Assembly (NCBI GenBank): GCA_913041145.1
Contig: CAJWHE010000002.1
Coordinates: forward strand, 1 to 64,000
From: an uncultured Paracoccaceae bacterium
GTDB lineage: Bacteria > Pseudomonadota > Alphaproteobacteria > Rhodobacterales > Rhodobacteraceae
DNA: 64,000 bases
Direction: 5' to 3'
Shown piece after piece: positions 8,400-19,300 of the stretch. The notes below the pieces were generated by a model. The model saw only the letters and a program-made list of their open reading frames with translations. It did not search any database and was not told where the DNA came from. Positions within the stretch are counted from its first letter, which is position 1; each line of letters starts with the position of its first letter. Made by a program: the position numbers and the translations under genes.

Positions 8400-9365
8400 T
8401 TATTTAAGTTCTCGGTAAAGCCATGGACAGTCTATTGCCAAGGGGGCTTGCTTTCCATCAGAAGCAGCCTTCAATCTCATATCTCGAAGTTTTGTTCGTG
8501 CTTCATCAGGTAGGTTTAATCTTTCATGACCCCAAAAACTAGGGCCAACACTTGTTTCCTCAGGTTCCCATGTGACTGGGTCAATAACCCTTCCTCCCCA
8601 ACCACTTTCCACAAAAAACCCAGACGGAGTATTTGCATAAAAACTAGTCATATAATCATTTGTATGCCTACCCAGTGTATATGCTATCTTATCTTCCTGT
8701 AATTGTGCCAAATCATAACCTTGCCCAACGTCATCCAGGTTTGTGTATTCTACCATAAAGTGATGAAAGCCCATATTTCCAGAACCAACCATAGCAAAAC
8801 TATGGTGCCTTCCATTCACATGGAAAAAATATAAAGGGTAGGGAGTAAGCCCATAATCGCTTAATTTAAAATCTAAAATATCTTGGTAAAATGGCAGCAA
8901 TTTTTCAATTTGTTTTACATGTAATACGGCATGACCCATTCCCTGCGGCCCGGTCTTAAATCCTGAAATGGGTCTTCCTGGAAGAAAAGGACTATCACTC
9001 TTCATTGGATTAAAAAATAACTCGACTCTATTACCATCAGGATCATAGAAAAAAATCAAATCTTCTACAAAGCGCCTTGCAGCTAAATTTCGGTCGCCAA
9101 ATTTTACTGGATATCCTGCCTTTTCTAATCGGGCCCCATATTTATTCAGGTCACCAGCTACATCAACTTCCCACCCAATGAATGCTAAGGTCTCACCAGG
9201 TTCATCCGAGATAATTAGCCTTTGTTTTAGATCATCCATTCGAAAGGCCATGCTTTTTCCTGCTTGGTCTATTTTTTGCATACCAAGCAATTTTCCTGCA
9301 AAGTCACTCCAGTCATCTTCTTTGTCAGATCTAATTCCTATGTATCCAAGCGCATTGATAGCCAT
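8400..9365 (-). CDS. Extradiol ring-cleavage dioxygenase (BphC-like, VOC superfamily)
   Basis: A 321-residue two-domain vicinal-oxygen-chelate protein. Predicted Fe(II) ligands are His145 (GMGHAVLHV), His201 or His202 (GFHHFMVEY) and Glu253 (FFVESG), with spacing very close to 2,3-dihydroxybiphenyl 1,2-dioxygenase (146/210/260). The family cleaves catechols next to the hydroxyls. An AGGTGAT-type ribosome site lies just before the ATG at 9365. It is first in an operon with the MhpA-like hydroxylase. The next pathway steps (C-C hydrolase, hydratase, aldolase of the Mhp type) are not adjacent. Confidence 0.85.
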   Translation of the reverse strand: MAINALGYIGIRSDKEDDWSDFAGKLLGMQKIDQAGKSMAFRMDDLKQRLIISDEPGETLAFIGWEVDVAGDLNKYGARLEKAGYPVKFGDRNLAARRFVEDLIFFYDPDGNRVELFFNPMKSDSPFLPGRPISGFKTGPQGMGHAVLHVKQIEKLLPFYQDILDFKLSDYGLTPYPLYFFHVNGRHHSFAMVGSGNMGFHHFMVEYTNLDDVGQGYDLAQLQEDKIAYTLGRHTNDYMTSFYANTPSGFFVESGWGGRVIDPVTWEPEETSVGPSFWGHERLNLPDEARTKLRDMRLKAASDGKQAPLAIDCPWLYRELK

Positions 9366-9768
9366 TAGCTATCACCTCCAAAATAATTTTTTTAATTCTG
9401 ATCTATTTTTAAATAGAATATACACGACAATACTAAGAAACCTAGCTTAAAAAAAGGTTCACTATTATTCAAATTGTTAGATATTATTTAACTTATTACC
9501 TAATATTTTTTTATTTAAATTGATATGTGAGTTAATTTTTAATGTTAATATCTTAACTAATCCTATATTTATTCTAAGCTAAACTACTAGACCCTTTTAA
9601 TATTAACTTTCCTCATCTCACTTGTGCGCTATAAACATTGACATTTCATTTAAGAATCACGCACTGTGGGGTCTTATGGGATGTTAAGAACGCTTTAAAA
9701 AATACTTACATAATAATCAAATTTGAACTAAACTAAAATTATAATAATTAACATTAGTGGAGGATATA
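9366..9768. other. Long AT-rich divergent intergenic region
   Basis: About 400 bases between the divergent ring-cleavage gene and the TRAP transporter. It must contain both promoters. I see no open reading frame, tRNA or strong hairpin. A weak inverted pair GTGCG...CGCAC occurs near 9625-9665. The GGAGG site at 9759-9763 belongs to dctP. Confidence 0.6.
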
Positions 9769-10788
9769 ATGAATAAATTAACAATAGGATTGGGTGCAGT
9801 GCTTTCAACTGCCCTCTTAGGCACAATGTCTTTAGCTGCAGATAAAGTATTAACAGTAGCATCATGGGCAGCACCATTTCACACAATGAATGAAAATGTA
9901 TTTCCATGGATGAGTAGCCAACTTAAAAGCTGTACGAGTGGAAGTCTTAGCTTAAAAGTAGAGTACGGTATGGCGCCCCCTCCTGCTATGTATGACACTG
10001 TTCGAGACGGCGTTGCAGATATGTCTTGGATTGTATACGGTTATACTCCAGGAAAATTCGTAACTACTATGACTGCTGAGCTTCCAGGAATTCCAGGAAA
10101 TGCTAGACAAAAATCTGTAGCTTTTCAAAAAACTCATGAAAAATATTTTGCATCAGTTGGTGAGGCTAAAGGCGTACAAATATTAGCGAACTACACTCAT
10201 GGTCCAGGTATGGTTAATACTGTAAAAAAAGTTACTTCTTATAAGGAGCTTGAAGGTGTTAAAATGCGTATTGGCGGTGGTGTTGCAAATGCAATTGGTA
10301 AGGCATTAGGTGTTGCAGGTATTGGTGCACCAGCACCAAAAGTCTATGAATTAATTTCAGGCGGTGTTGCTGATGGAGTCTTCTTCCCATTTGAAACCAT
10401 GCACGCATTTAAAATTGCAGAACTTGCTAAATATTCACTTGATAACCCAGATGGAATGTACACGACAGCATTCGGCATAGTTATGAATAATGACGCATAT
10501 GAAGGTCTTGATGCAACTCAGCGTGGATGTATTGATTCTATGAGAGGCGTATCCTTGTCACGTACTATAGGTTGGTTTTGGGACGATGCGGATAAAGCGG
10601 GCGCTTCTGCTGCTGCTGGTTACGGACATGAACTTACTGTAGCAAGCGACGAAGAAAGAGCTTACTTTACTAAGGCAACTTCTAGTGTTTCAACTGATAT
10701 AGTTGCTAAAATTTCTGCAGTAGGTGTCGATGGAGCAGCCGCATTAGCTTACTTCAAAGAGCAAGTTGCCATAGAAGCTGGGCAATAA
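9769..10788 (+). CDS. dctP: TRAP transporter substrate-binding protein (DctP family)
   Basis: Periplasmic solute receptor of a tripartite ATP-independent transporter, about 339 residues from the ATG at 9769. This start is preferred over the in-frame GTG at 9757 because GGAGG at 9759-9763 is correctly spaced from it. A Sec signal peptide (residues 1 to about 20, ending SLAA) is clear. DctP features include the YELISGGVADG segment and PFETMHAFKIAELAKYS in the second half. The dctQ and dctM subunits follow immediately, so the system is complete. The family usually binds carboxylates; the aromatic genes on the other side of the promoter region suggest an aromatic or hydroxy acid, but this is inference. 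Confidence 0.9.
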   Translation: MNKLTIGLGAVLSTALLGTMSLAADKVLTVASWAAPFHTMNENVFPWMSSQLKSCTSGSLSLKVEYGMAPPPAMYDTVRDGVADMSWIVYGYTPGKFVTTMTAELPGIPGNARQKSVAFQKTHEKYFASVGEAKGVQILANYTHGPGMVNTVKKVTSYKELEGVKMRIGGGVANAIGKALGVAGIGAPAPKVYELISGGVADGVFFPFETMHAFKIAELAKYSLDNPDGMYTTAFGIVMNNDAYEGLDATQRGCIDSMRGVSLSRTIGWFWDDADKAGASAAAGYGHELTVASDEERAYFTKATSSVSTDIVAKISAVGVDGAAALAYFKEQVAIEAGQ

Positions 10789-10809
10789 GAGTTGTTCTTG
10801 GATTAGAAA

Positions 10810-11367
10810 ATGACTTTATTCCTTAATATAGTAGAACGGCTAGCTCTTGGGGTTAGCCGTTTTATTTCTAGCATGGCTGCTTTAGTACTATTTTGGATTG
10901 TAGCAATTACATGCATTAATGTTATTGGAAGGTATTTTTTTAATGCCCCACTATATGCCGGAGAAGAGCTAGTCAAAGTGAGCATGGCCGGTGTAATTTT
11001 TTTATCACTGCCTACATTATTTTTTAGAAATGAACATATTGTAGTAGATTTATTCCCAGTATTTCAAAGAGGCTATTTAGGCTGGGTACTAAGCATAATA
11101 TTTCTTGGAATCGCTGCATATTGCCTATGGGTCATTGCTGATAAAACAATGTTTTACGCTAATAGATCTTGGGAAGATAAAGATACTTACGAATATATTT
11201 TAGTACCATCATTTTTAGCATCAGAAGAAAATCAGTTCGTACCCAAATATATTGTAGACTATTTTATAGCAATTTCTGTATTTTTTACCTCACTACTGGT
11301 CTGTTTGCGCCTAATAATCGTAGCCTCAAAGCCAGGATCTAGCGCAGAAATTAACGAAGAGGCGTAA
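10810..11367 (+). CDS. dctQ: TRAP transporter small membrane subunit
   Basis: A 185-residue protein with four predicted membrane helices (starting near residues 15, 55, 88 and 150) and the DctQ signature around GRYFFNAPLYAGEELVKV in the first third. It is slightly longer than the average DctQ because of an insertion before the last helix. It lies between dctP (21 bases upstream) and dctM (2 bases downstream). In TRAP systems this subunit bridges receptor and large permease and is essential for sodium-driven uptake. Confidence 0.9.
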   Translation: MTLFLNIVERLALGVSRFISSMAALVLFWIVAITCINVIGRYFFNAPLYAGEELVKVSMAGVIFLSLPTLFFRNEHIVVDLFPVFQRGYLGWVLSIIFLGIAAYCLWVIADKTMFYANRSWEDKDTYEYILVPSFLASEENQFVPKYIVDYFIAISVFFTSLLVCLRLIIVASKPGSSAEINEEA

Positions 11368-11369
11368 TA

Positions 11370-12671
11370 ATGGAAGCATTAACAATTTCTCTAATCGGTT
11401 TTGGAGCTATTTTAGTATTAGCTTTTTTAAGATTTCCACTTGCCCTCGCCATGGGTTTGGTAGGTGTAGTAGGGTTTGGAGAATTAACAGGATATAGGGC
11501 AGCTATTTCAAACTTAGGTAGGCTTGTTATGGATTTAGGTCAATCTTACTCTCTTTCGGTATTACCTTTATTTATATTAATGGGTTTGTTGGTAGAAAAA
11601 GGAGGTATGGCAAAGCAACTTTACCGAGCTGCATATGCCTTTCTTGGTCACAAAAAAGGTGGCTTGGCAATGTCAACTGTTGTTGCTTGTGGAATGTTCT
11701 CTGCAATCTCAGGTTCATCTATTGCCACTGCGGCCACAATGTCAAAAGTAGCTATGCCAGAGATGCGTCGCTATAAATACGCTGATTCACTAGCTACTGC
11801 GTCGATAGCTGCAGGAGGAACTTTAGGGATTTTAATTCCACCTAGTGTAATTCTAGTAATTTATGGACTACTTACTGAACAATCCATTGGAAAGTTATTT
11901 ATGGCAGGCTTTATCCCAGGGTTTATTGGTATTTTATTTTACACCCTTGCAGTAAAATTCGTTGTAACCAGAAATGCTTCTTTAGGCCCCGCCGGAGAAA
12001 GAACGAACTGGAAAGAGCGGGTAATTGCTCTAAGAAATGTGTGGACAACATTAGCATTATTTATTTTTATAATTGGCGGAATTTATATAGGGTTATTTTC
12101 AGCTACTGAGGCAGCTGGCATGGGGGCAGCAGGAGCTCTTTTAATCACCTTTTTTAAAGGAGCGTTAAACCGACAAGTTTTACTTGATGTTGGTCGAGAT
12201 TCTTCATTATTGACTGCTAAATTATTTTCACTACTTTTTGGCGCATCGATGTTCTCCAATTTTCTAAATCGAGCAGGGTTACCTGATGCACTGATTGGTG
12301 TAATAGACTCATTTGATTTATCTGGCATTGCTGTAATTTTTATTATTTTATTAATTTACCTTCTTTTGGGGTGTGTTTTTGAATCAATGTCAATGATACT
12401 TTTAACAGTCCCAATATTTGCGCCACTAGTTCAAGGACTTGGCTTTGATTTAATATGGTTTGGTATCTTGGTTGTTGTTGTAACAGAAATTAGCTTAATT
12501 ACTCCTCCAATCGGTTTAAATGTCTTTGTACTTAAGGGTGTCATTAAAGATGTTTCCGTTAGTACAATATTTAGAGGAGTAACACCTTTTTGGGTGGCAG
12601 ATATAATTAGGTTACTAATACTAACATTAGTTCCTGGGTTAGCGTTATTTCTTCCTTCTGTAATGTTTTAA
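11370..12671 (+). CDS. dctM: TRAP transporter large permease subunit
   Basis: A 433-residue DctM-type permease with about 12 predicted membrane segments. Diagnostic segments are FPLALAMGLVG near the N-terminus, SGSSIATAATMSKVAMPEM near residue 115, GTLGILIPPSVILVIYG near 150, and ITPPIGLNVFVLKG near 390. Length is normal. It starts 2 bases after dctQ, indicating translational coupling. A region with inverted repeats follows its stop. Confidence 0.93.
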   Translation: MEALTISLIGFGAILVLAFLRFPLALAMGLVGVVGFGELTGYRAAISNLGRLVMDLGQSYSLSVLPLFILMGLLVEKGGMAKQLYRAAYAFLGHKKGGLAMSTVVACGMFSAISGSSIATAATMSKVAMPEMRRYKYADSLATASIAAGGTLGILIPPSVILVIYGLLTEQSIGKLFMAGFIPGFIGILFYTLAVKFVVTRNASLGPAGERTNWKERVIALRNVWTTLALFIFIIGGIYIGLFSATEAAGMGAAGALLITFFKGALNRQVLLDVGRDSSLLTAKLFSLLFGASMFSNFLNRAGLPDALIGVIDSFDLSGIAVIFIILLIYLLLGCVFESMSMILLTVPIFAPLVQGLGFDLIWFGILVVVVTEISLITPPIGLNVFVLKGVIKDVSVSTIFRGVTPFWVADIIRLLILTLVPGLALFLPSVMF

Positions 12672-12676
12672 AAGCG

Positions 12677-12699
12677 TACCATTAAGTATTAGAGTGGTA
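12677..12699. repeat. Imperfect hairpin after dctM
   Basis: TACCATTA at 12677-12684 and AGTGGTATCAA at 12693-12703 form a short stem (TACCA/TGGTA) just after the dctM stop at 12671. The sequence resembles the longer palindrome about 100 bases downstream, so the two may be copies of one element. Confidence 0.5.
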
Positions 12700-12776
12700 T
12701 CAAGCTCTATGTGCATTCATTATGAAATATTCAATTATAGCTTAGCTTATTTAGCCAGTTATTTTGGATTCTCTTT

Positions 12777-12802
12777 TTGATACCATTAGTCAGTGGTATC
12801 AA
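12777..12802. repeat. Perfect 9-bp inverted repeat between convergent genes
   Basis: TTGATACCA (12777-12785) and TGGTATCAA (12794-12802) are exact reverse complements separated by TTAGTCAG. The element lies between dctM and the convergent aldolase gene. It could act as a bidirectional terminator stem, though no strong U-run follows, or as a repeated extragenic palindrome. A direct repeat CAATATTAA follows at 12800 and 12833. Confidence 0.7.
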
Positions 12803-12902
12803 TATTAAATTAAAGGCTAACTATTAACCACTCAATATTAATTTAAGTGTTTTATTTAGGTAGTAATAAAAAATATATTAATACGAGAACAACCTCAAAA
12901 AT

Positions 12903-13712
12903 TTAATCCTTCCAAGTTGGGTCTAATTTATCAACTAACCTGATCAAGGCTGGCCATTCTGGATGTCGGACCAAAGCATTAGCACTGGCACTACCACCCT
13001 CAAATTGTTCTCTAGTTCTCTCCATTACTTCTGGGCTAATAAGATTCATGGAACCAGAAGCCATTGCTGTCAACTGGACTTCTGTATTCCTAATAAATGC
13101 AAGGTGTCTAACAAATGCCCACGCACAATTAGGTCCTGCTGTTATCATTCCGTGATTTCTCATTACCAAAGTATGGTTTTTTTCTCCTAGAGCCTCAACA
13201 ATTAAAGGCCCCTCAGCACCATCAAGCACAATACCCTTAAAATCATGATAACCGACCCTTTCATAAAACTGACAACCCTCTTGCGTAAGTGGAATTGCTA
13301 GACTGTTAGTCGCACATAAACTTTGTGATATAGGTTCATGCGTATGAATTATACAATGTAAATCAGAGCGAGCCTTGTGAACGGTCGAGTGTACATAATA
13401 ACCTGCCTTATTAACTGGCCAGGGGCTATCAGACAGCTTATTTCCATCTATATCAATAGTGATTAAATTACTTGCAGAAATTTCGTCATAACGTAAACCG
13501 AAGGGATTAATTAAAAATTTATCAGTCCCAGGAATTCGAAGTGTAATATGATTATAAACAACGCTGGTCCAACCATAGTGTGCAACCATTCTATAACATG
13601 CTGCTAAATCTAATCGTGCTTCCCATTCGTTGTCATCCATGCCAACCGGAGCTTGAGGTAGAGCTGTACCCATACCTATCTTTCCATTAAGGTTACCAAT
13701 AGCATCATCCAT
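12903..13712 (-). CDS. Class II aldolase/adducin-family protein
   Basis: A 269-residue protein of the class II aldolase/adducin family. The zinc-binding HxH is in IIHTHEP and the third histidine in VMRNHGM, in the expected order; an early segment with GWTSVVYNHITLRIPG matches the N-terminal family signature. Members act as sugar-phosphate aldolases or as decarboxylases and hydrolases on small carbonyl compounds. The position beside a TRAP importer and near extradiol cleavage genes suggests a role in carbon catabolism. It is transcribed divergently from the ketopantoate-reductase-like gene. The substrate is unknown. Confidence 0.82.
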   Translation of the reverse strand: MDDAIGNLNGKIGMGTALPQAPVGMDDNEWEARLDLAACYRMVAHYGWTSVVYNHITLRIPGTDKFLINPFGLRYDEISASNLITIDIDGNKLSDSPWPVNKAGYYVHSTVHKARSDLHCIIHTHEPISQSLCATNSLAIPLTQEGCQFYERVGYHDFKGIVLDGAEGPLIVEALGEKNHTLVMRNHGMITAGPNCAWAFVRHLAFIRNTEVQLTAMASGSMNLISPEVMERTREQFEGGSASANALVRHPEWPALIRLVDKLDPTWKD

Positions 13713-13866
13713 GAAATTATTCTCCTAAAACAATTTATTTACTCTTAGTTTCCGTATAACAGGATTTATATGCCAAGAATAGAATTATATCTTATAGAAG
13801 TTTGTTTATAGAGTTAAAAAAGAGCTATTATCATTTAACAGTAAACAAAAATTAAAAGGAAAAACA

Positions 13867-14814
13867 GTGAGTGAATTTGAGTTAGACTATCTTATACTTG
13901 GTGGCGGTGCCGTTGGTTGTATTTTTGGTGGACTGCTTTCTAACTCTGGGCATAACGTTCAGATTATAAACCGTTCACTCAAGACAGTAGATAGCATCAA
14001 AACAAATGGCTTACATTTAGATTTAAATGGCAAGAAAATAAATTGCTTCCCAAAAGCGGGGCAACCTGGTGATGCTATGACTGCTCGTGTGGTCATGGTT
14101 TTCACTAAGACTTATCAAACCAAAGATGCTTTATTAGGAATTCTTCCAAAAATGAACTCTAAAACTACCTACTTTAGTCTTCAAAATGGATTAGGAAATG
14201 GTAAGGTTTTATCAGATATAACCCATAGCAATTCTATCTTTCATGGGGTGACTATGCTTCCTGCAACTCTTTTAAAAGCTGGTCATGTCAAATCCAAAGG
14301 TGTTAACACAACCTGGTTTGGTAGCTATAAGTCTGCTGAGCATAACATAGCCCACTCTATTTTACATGATCTTATAAAATGTGATTTTGATGTACGTTTA
14401 GTTGAAAACCCTAATGTTCATATATGGCAAAAAGCATGCTTTAACATCGCCTTAAATGCTATATCAGCGCTTATAAATGGTTCTCCAGGACTTGTCGGAG
14501 ATTTCCCTGGAGTGAAAAGTATTGTTTACGAGTTAGCCGCTGAAGCAATCGAAGTTGCCACACAAGATGGCATCAAAATTGAAACTAAAACGGTTTATGA
14601 AATGATTGATTTTGTATGCACAAATCATCGGTATCATAAACCCTCAATGCTACAAGACATTCAATTAGAGCGTGCAACCGAGATAGAATCTTTAAACGGG
14701 TTTATTGTCCAGCGAGCAAAACAACTTAACATTAAAGCGCCTACTAATCAGATGATAACCGAACTTATCAAAGCTCGGGAGAACGCCGGTAATTTTTGGA
14801 AAAACTCTGAATGA
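13867..14814 (+). CDS. Ketopantoate reductase family protein (ApbA/PanE-like)
   Basis: A 315-residue NAD(P)-dependent reductase. The N-terminal loop GGGAVGCIFG (residues 11-20) is the PanE/ApbA dinucleotide motif; LQNGLGN near residue 101 and the lysine in WQKACFNIALNAI near residue 188 fit the family's active site. The start is a GTG at 13867 with AAAAGG 7 bases upstream. 2-Dehydropantoate reduction for pantothenate is possible, but catabolic paralogues acting on other 2-oxo acids are common next to transporter and aldolase genes, so I do not assign panE. Confidence 0.8.
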   Translation: MSEFELDYLILGGGAVGCIFGGLLSNSGHNVQIINRSLKTVDSIKTNGLHLDLNGKKINCFPKAGQPGDAMTARVVMVFTKTYQTKDALLGILPKMNSKTTYFSLQNGLGNGKVLSDITHSNSIFHGVTMLPATLLKAGHVKSKGVNTTWFGSYKSAEHNIAHSILHDLIKCDFDVRLVENPNVHIWQKACFNIALNAISALINGSPGLVGDFPGVKSIVYELAAEAIEVATQDGIKIETKTVYEMIDFVCTNHRYHKPSMLQDIQLERATEIESLNGFIVQRAKQLNIKAPTNQMITELIKARENAGNFWKNSE

Positions 14815-14866
14815 AAGCATGCTAAAGTCAGACCCAAAACAATGTCAAAGGTTTTAAAAGTAGCTT

Positions 14867-16300
14867 TTATCTTGGCAAAGTCGTGTCATTCATTAATGAC
14901 TTGTCAACAGCTGAGGCACACTGTCTGCCTTCCCGGATTGCCCATACCACTAAAGATTGCCCTCTCCTCATATCGCCTGCGACCCAAACTTTTTCATGAC
15001 TAGTTTTATAATTATAATCATCAGCGAGAACATTTTGACGATCATCAAGTGCAACGCCAAGATCTTCAAGCATACCCGATCCAGACGGGGAAGTGAAACC
15101 CATAGCCAAAAGAACTAAATCACATTTTAATACAAACTCTGTACCCAGAATAGGCTGAAATTTCTCATCAACGCGGATACAGTTTAAAGTTTTTAATTTA
15201 CCATCCACACCTTCAAAACTCTGTGTCATTACAGAAAACTCTCTTTCTGCACCCTCTTCTTGGCTTGAAGAGGTTCTCATCTTCAAAGGCCAGTTTGGCC
15301 AAGATAGTAGCTTTTCTTCGCTTTCTGGTGGTATTGGCATTATTTCAAGTTGAGTAACAGAAATCGCACCCTGCCTAATAGATGTTCCAATACAATCTGA
15401 GCCAGTATCTCCTCCCCCAATTACAATAACATCTTTTCCGGTAGCCAAAATATCATTACAACTGTCTAATGACTCCATCCCAACTCTACGGTTCTGCTGA
15501 GGTAAAAATTCCATAGCAAAATGAACGCCATCTAAATGTCTTCCTTCTATTGGTAAATCTCGTGCTTTCTCAGACCCTCCTGATAAAATGACAGCATCAT
15601 GCTCGTCGATAATGCTAGAAATACTCTTATCTAAACCAACAGTAATTCCAGTTAGAAAGTTTACTCCCTCTTTTTCCATCTGGTTCACTCTACGATCAAT
15701 ATGAATTTTCTCCATTTTAAAGTCTGGAATACCATATCGTAAAAGGCCGCCAGCTTTCTTGTTTTTTTCAAAAACTTTAACTTCGTGACCAGCTCTAGCT
15801 AATTGTTGGGCCGCGGCCATTCCTGCTGGACCTGAGCCAATGACTGCTATTCTTTTACCTGTTTTTAAATCCTGAACTTGAGGAACTATCCAGCCATTTT
15901 CCCATGCCTTATCAACAATTGCACATTCTATTGACTTAATAGTAACAGGGCTATCAATAAGATTTAAGGTACACGAGGCCTCACAAGGAGCTGGACAAAT
16001 TCTACCAGTAAATTCTGGAAAATTATTTGTAGTATGTAAATCTATTGCTGCCTGTTCCCATTCACCCTTATAAACTAAATCGTTCCAATCTGGAATTTGG
16101 TTATTTACAGGGCAACCTTTCGCACCTTTTAGATCATGACAAAAAGGAACACCACACTCCATACACCTACTAGCTTGATCACGGAGAGTTTGTTCTGGCA
16201 ATGGAATGACAAACTCCTTATAGTTTCTAACGCGATCTGCAGCAGGAGCGTACTTACGATCCTGACGGTCTACCTCCATAAAACCAGTTACCTTACCCAT
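14867..16300 (-). CDS. gltD: Glutamate synthase (NADPH) small subunit
   Basis: A 477-residue GltD. The N-terminal cysteine clusters CMECGVPFC near residues 42-50 and CPAPCEASC near 102-110 hold [4Fe-4S] centres; two Rossmann motifs follow, [18 protein letters not shown] for FAD and [11 protein letters not shown] for NADPH. It passes electrons from NADPH to the large subunit in GOGAT. The gene lies 32 bases after gltB on the same strand, forming gltBD. Length is normal and nothing is missing. Confidence 0.97.
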   Translation of the reverse strand: MGKVTGFMEVDRQDRKYAPAADRVRNYKEFVIPLPEQTLRDQASRCMECGVPFCHDLKGAKGCPVNNQIPDWNDLVYKGEWEQAAIDLHTTNNFPEFTGRICPAPCEASCTLNLIDSPVTIKSIECAIVDKAWENGWIVPQVQDLKTGKRIAVIGSGPAGMAAAQQLARAGHEVKVFEKNKKAGGLLRYGIPDFKMEKIHIDRRVNQMEKEGVNFLTGITVGLDKSISSIIDEHDAVILSGGSEKARDLPIEGRHLDGVHFAMEFLPQQNRRVGMESLDSCNDILATGKDVIVIGGGDTGSDCIGTSIRQGAISVTQLEIMPIPPESEEKLLSWPNWPLKMRTSSSQEEGAEREFSVMTQSFEGVDGKLKTLNCIRVDEKFQPILGTEFVLKCDLVLLAMGFTSPSGSGMLEDLGVALDDRQNVLADDYNYKTSHEKVWVAGDMRRGQSLVVWAIREGRQCASAVDKSLMNDTTLPR

Positions 16301-16332
16301 TTAAATTACTCCAATTCTAGAAAACTAAATAC

Positions 16333-19300
16333 TTACTCTGCTGCTATTCCAGATGCTTTTTGTACTGCCTCTATTTCAGCCAAAGCTCGTCTATATTCTG
16401 TCGGCATAACCTTAACAAATTTTGGCCTATAATCACTCCAGTTTTTAATAATTTCTAATGCCTTTCCTGACCCAGTGTACTTTAAATGCTTCTCTATAAG
16501 TTTGAATAAACGTTCTTCATCATTTCTGGTCATATCTTTCGATACATCAACCCTGCCATGATGCTCCAAATCTCCACCATGATGATGCTCTGATTCCATT
16601 AGATCGTCTTCCTTTGGCACTGGCTCCAACTCAACCATTGCAAGATTGCATCTATTTTCAAAGCCTCCATCTTCATCCAAAACATATGCTATTCCACCAG
16701 ACATTCCTGCAGCAAAGTTACGACCGGTATAACCTAGGACTGCAACAACTCCTCCAGTCATATATTCGCAACCATGATCACCTACTCCTTCAACTACCGC
16801 AGTTGCGCCTGAGTTTCGAACGGCAAAACGCTCTCCAGCTACACCTTGAAAATAACACTCACCATTTATTGCTCCATATAAAACTGTATTTCCTACTATT
16901 ATTGATTCTGCTGGATTTATTTGAATGGCACTTTTAGGTGGATAGATTATAATCTTGCCTCCTGAGAGACCTTTTCCTACATAATCATTTCCTTCACCCT
17001 CAACTTCTAAAGTCACCCCATGGCTAAGCCAGGCAGCAAAAGATTGCCCAGTAGTTCCGCTAAATTTAATGTTTATAGTATCTTCTGGTAAACCCGCATG
17101 CCCATACCTTTTTGAAATCTCGCCGGACAACATAGCCCCTGTTGATCTATTCACATTACTAATGTTCATTTTAATAATTACAGGGTCTTTATCAATCAAC
17201 GCCGATTGAGCCAGTTTAATAAGCTCAACATCCATAACTTTCTCGAGGCGATGGTTTTGAAGCGCACTATTATAAAGCATAGCAGAATCTTCTACCTGAG
17301 GAGAGTAAAAAAGTTTAGAAAAGTCTAAACCTTTTGCTTTCCAGTGCTCAATAGCAGGGTCTTTATCTAAAGAATTAATCTCTCCTATCATTTGATCAAA
17401 AGTATGAAAACCTAGCTCTGCCATGATCTCTCTTACTTCTTCAGCAACAAAAAAGAAGTAATTAATTACGTGCTCAGGTTGCCCTGTAAACCGCTTTCGT
17501 AATACAGGGTCTTGGGTGGCAACACCAACAGGGCAAGTATTTAGATGACATTTACGCATCATTATACACCCAGAAGCAACTAAAGGTGCTGTAGCAAAAC
17601 CAAATTCATCTGCTCCAAGCATAGCTCCAATCACTACGTCTCGTCCAGTTCTTAAACCTCCATCAACTTGTACAGAAATTCTAGACCTTAATTTATTTTT
17701 TACCAGAGTTTGATGAGTCTCAGCCAGACCTATTTCCCATGGAGATCCAGCATGCTTAATAGAAGTTAAGGGGCTAGCACCTGTACCACCCTCCATACCA
17801 GATATTGTTACATGGTCAGCACGAGCCTTTGCCACCCCCGCGGCGACAGTCCCAACTCCAACTTCAGATACAAGCTTAACTGAAATATCCGCTTTAGGGT
17901 TAACATTTTTCAAGTCATAAATTAGCTGAGCTAAATCTTCTATGGAATATATATCATGGTGTGGTGGTGGTGATATTAGACCCACCCCCTTTGTTGAATG
18001 TCTAACTTTTGCAATTACTGCATCAACCTTATGTCCAGGAAGTTGACCACCTTCTCCAGGCTTTGCACCTTGAGCCATTTTTATTTGAATCATATCTGCA
18101 TTAACAAGGTACTCAGTAGTAACACCAAAGCGACCAGACGCTACCTGCTTTATAGCAGACCTTTTGTTATCTCCATTTTTCATTAGCTGGAATCGCTCTA
18201 CTTCTTCACCACCCTCTCCAGTATTAGATTTTGCGCCTATCCTATTCATTGCGATTGCTAAATTCTCATGCGCCTCAGCTGATATAGAGCCATAAGACAT
18301 GGCTCCACTAGAAAACCTCTTAACAATTTTTGTCACTGATTCCACATCAGAAATATCTATAGGCTTTCTGCCAACTTCACTCGCGTTCCTAAATTTAAAA
18401 AGCCCTCTTATAGTAAGCAAACGCTCTTGATTGTCGTTTATAGATTTTGCAAAATTTCGGTAATTTTCTAAACTATTACCCCGCACAGCATGCTGAAGGT
18501 TCGTAATTTCATCAGAGGTCCAAGCATGTTTTTCACCCCTTTGACGCAATGCATAGTCTCCACCAATATCTAGCGCATGCCTAAGTATAGGAATATCACT
18601 ATAAGCGTCTCTATGACGTTCAAAAGTTTCTTTTGAAATTTCATAAAGTCCAACACCCTCTATTTGCGTCGCCGTACCGGTAAAGTAACTTGAAATAAAC
18701 TCGCTAGATAACCCCACTGTATCAAAAATCTGTGCACCACAATAGGATTGATAGGTCGAAATTCCCATTTTTGACATAACTTTTAGTAAGCCCTTATTAA
18801 TGGATTTTATATAACGTTGGATGGTTTCTTTCTCACCAACTTCTAACGGAAAACTTCCACTTTGATACATCTCAGCTATCGTTTCAAAAGCTAAATATGG
18901 GTTTATTGCCTCTGCTCCATAACCTGCTAGCACCGCAAAATGATGTACTTCTCTGGGTTCAGCAGATTCAAGAACTAACCCAACAGACGTCCTTAGTCCT
19001 TTTTTAATCAAATGATGATGGACAGCAGCTGTAGCCAATAATGCAGGTACAGCAATTCGATCTCGACTAAATTGTCTATCAGAGAGAATTACAATATTAC
19101 TTCCCCCAAGAACCGCTGTTTCGGCTTTATGACAAAACCTTAGAATACATTCTTCCATCCCACTTGGTCCATCAGACTCTCTGTAAGTTATGTCTAAAAC
19201 TTGCGAGACAAACTGACTATCACCAATCTCACTTATATCTCGTATTTTTTGTAAATCTGAGTTTCGTAAAATTGGCTGTCTTACTTCCAACCTTTTCTTT

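Noticed and set aside
9722-9745. Possible sigma-70 promoter (TTGAAC and TATAAT) before dctP
   Set aside because: The two hexamers are only 11 bases apart, too close for a functional promoter; AT-rich sequence gives such matches by chance.
16614-16937. Open frame of 107 codons on the plus strand inside gltB
   Set aside because: It lies wholly within gltB on the opposite strand, is rich in His/Leu/Gln from reverse codons, and has no family resemblance.
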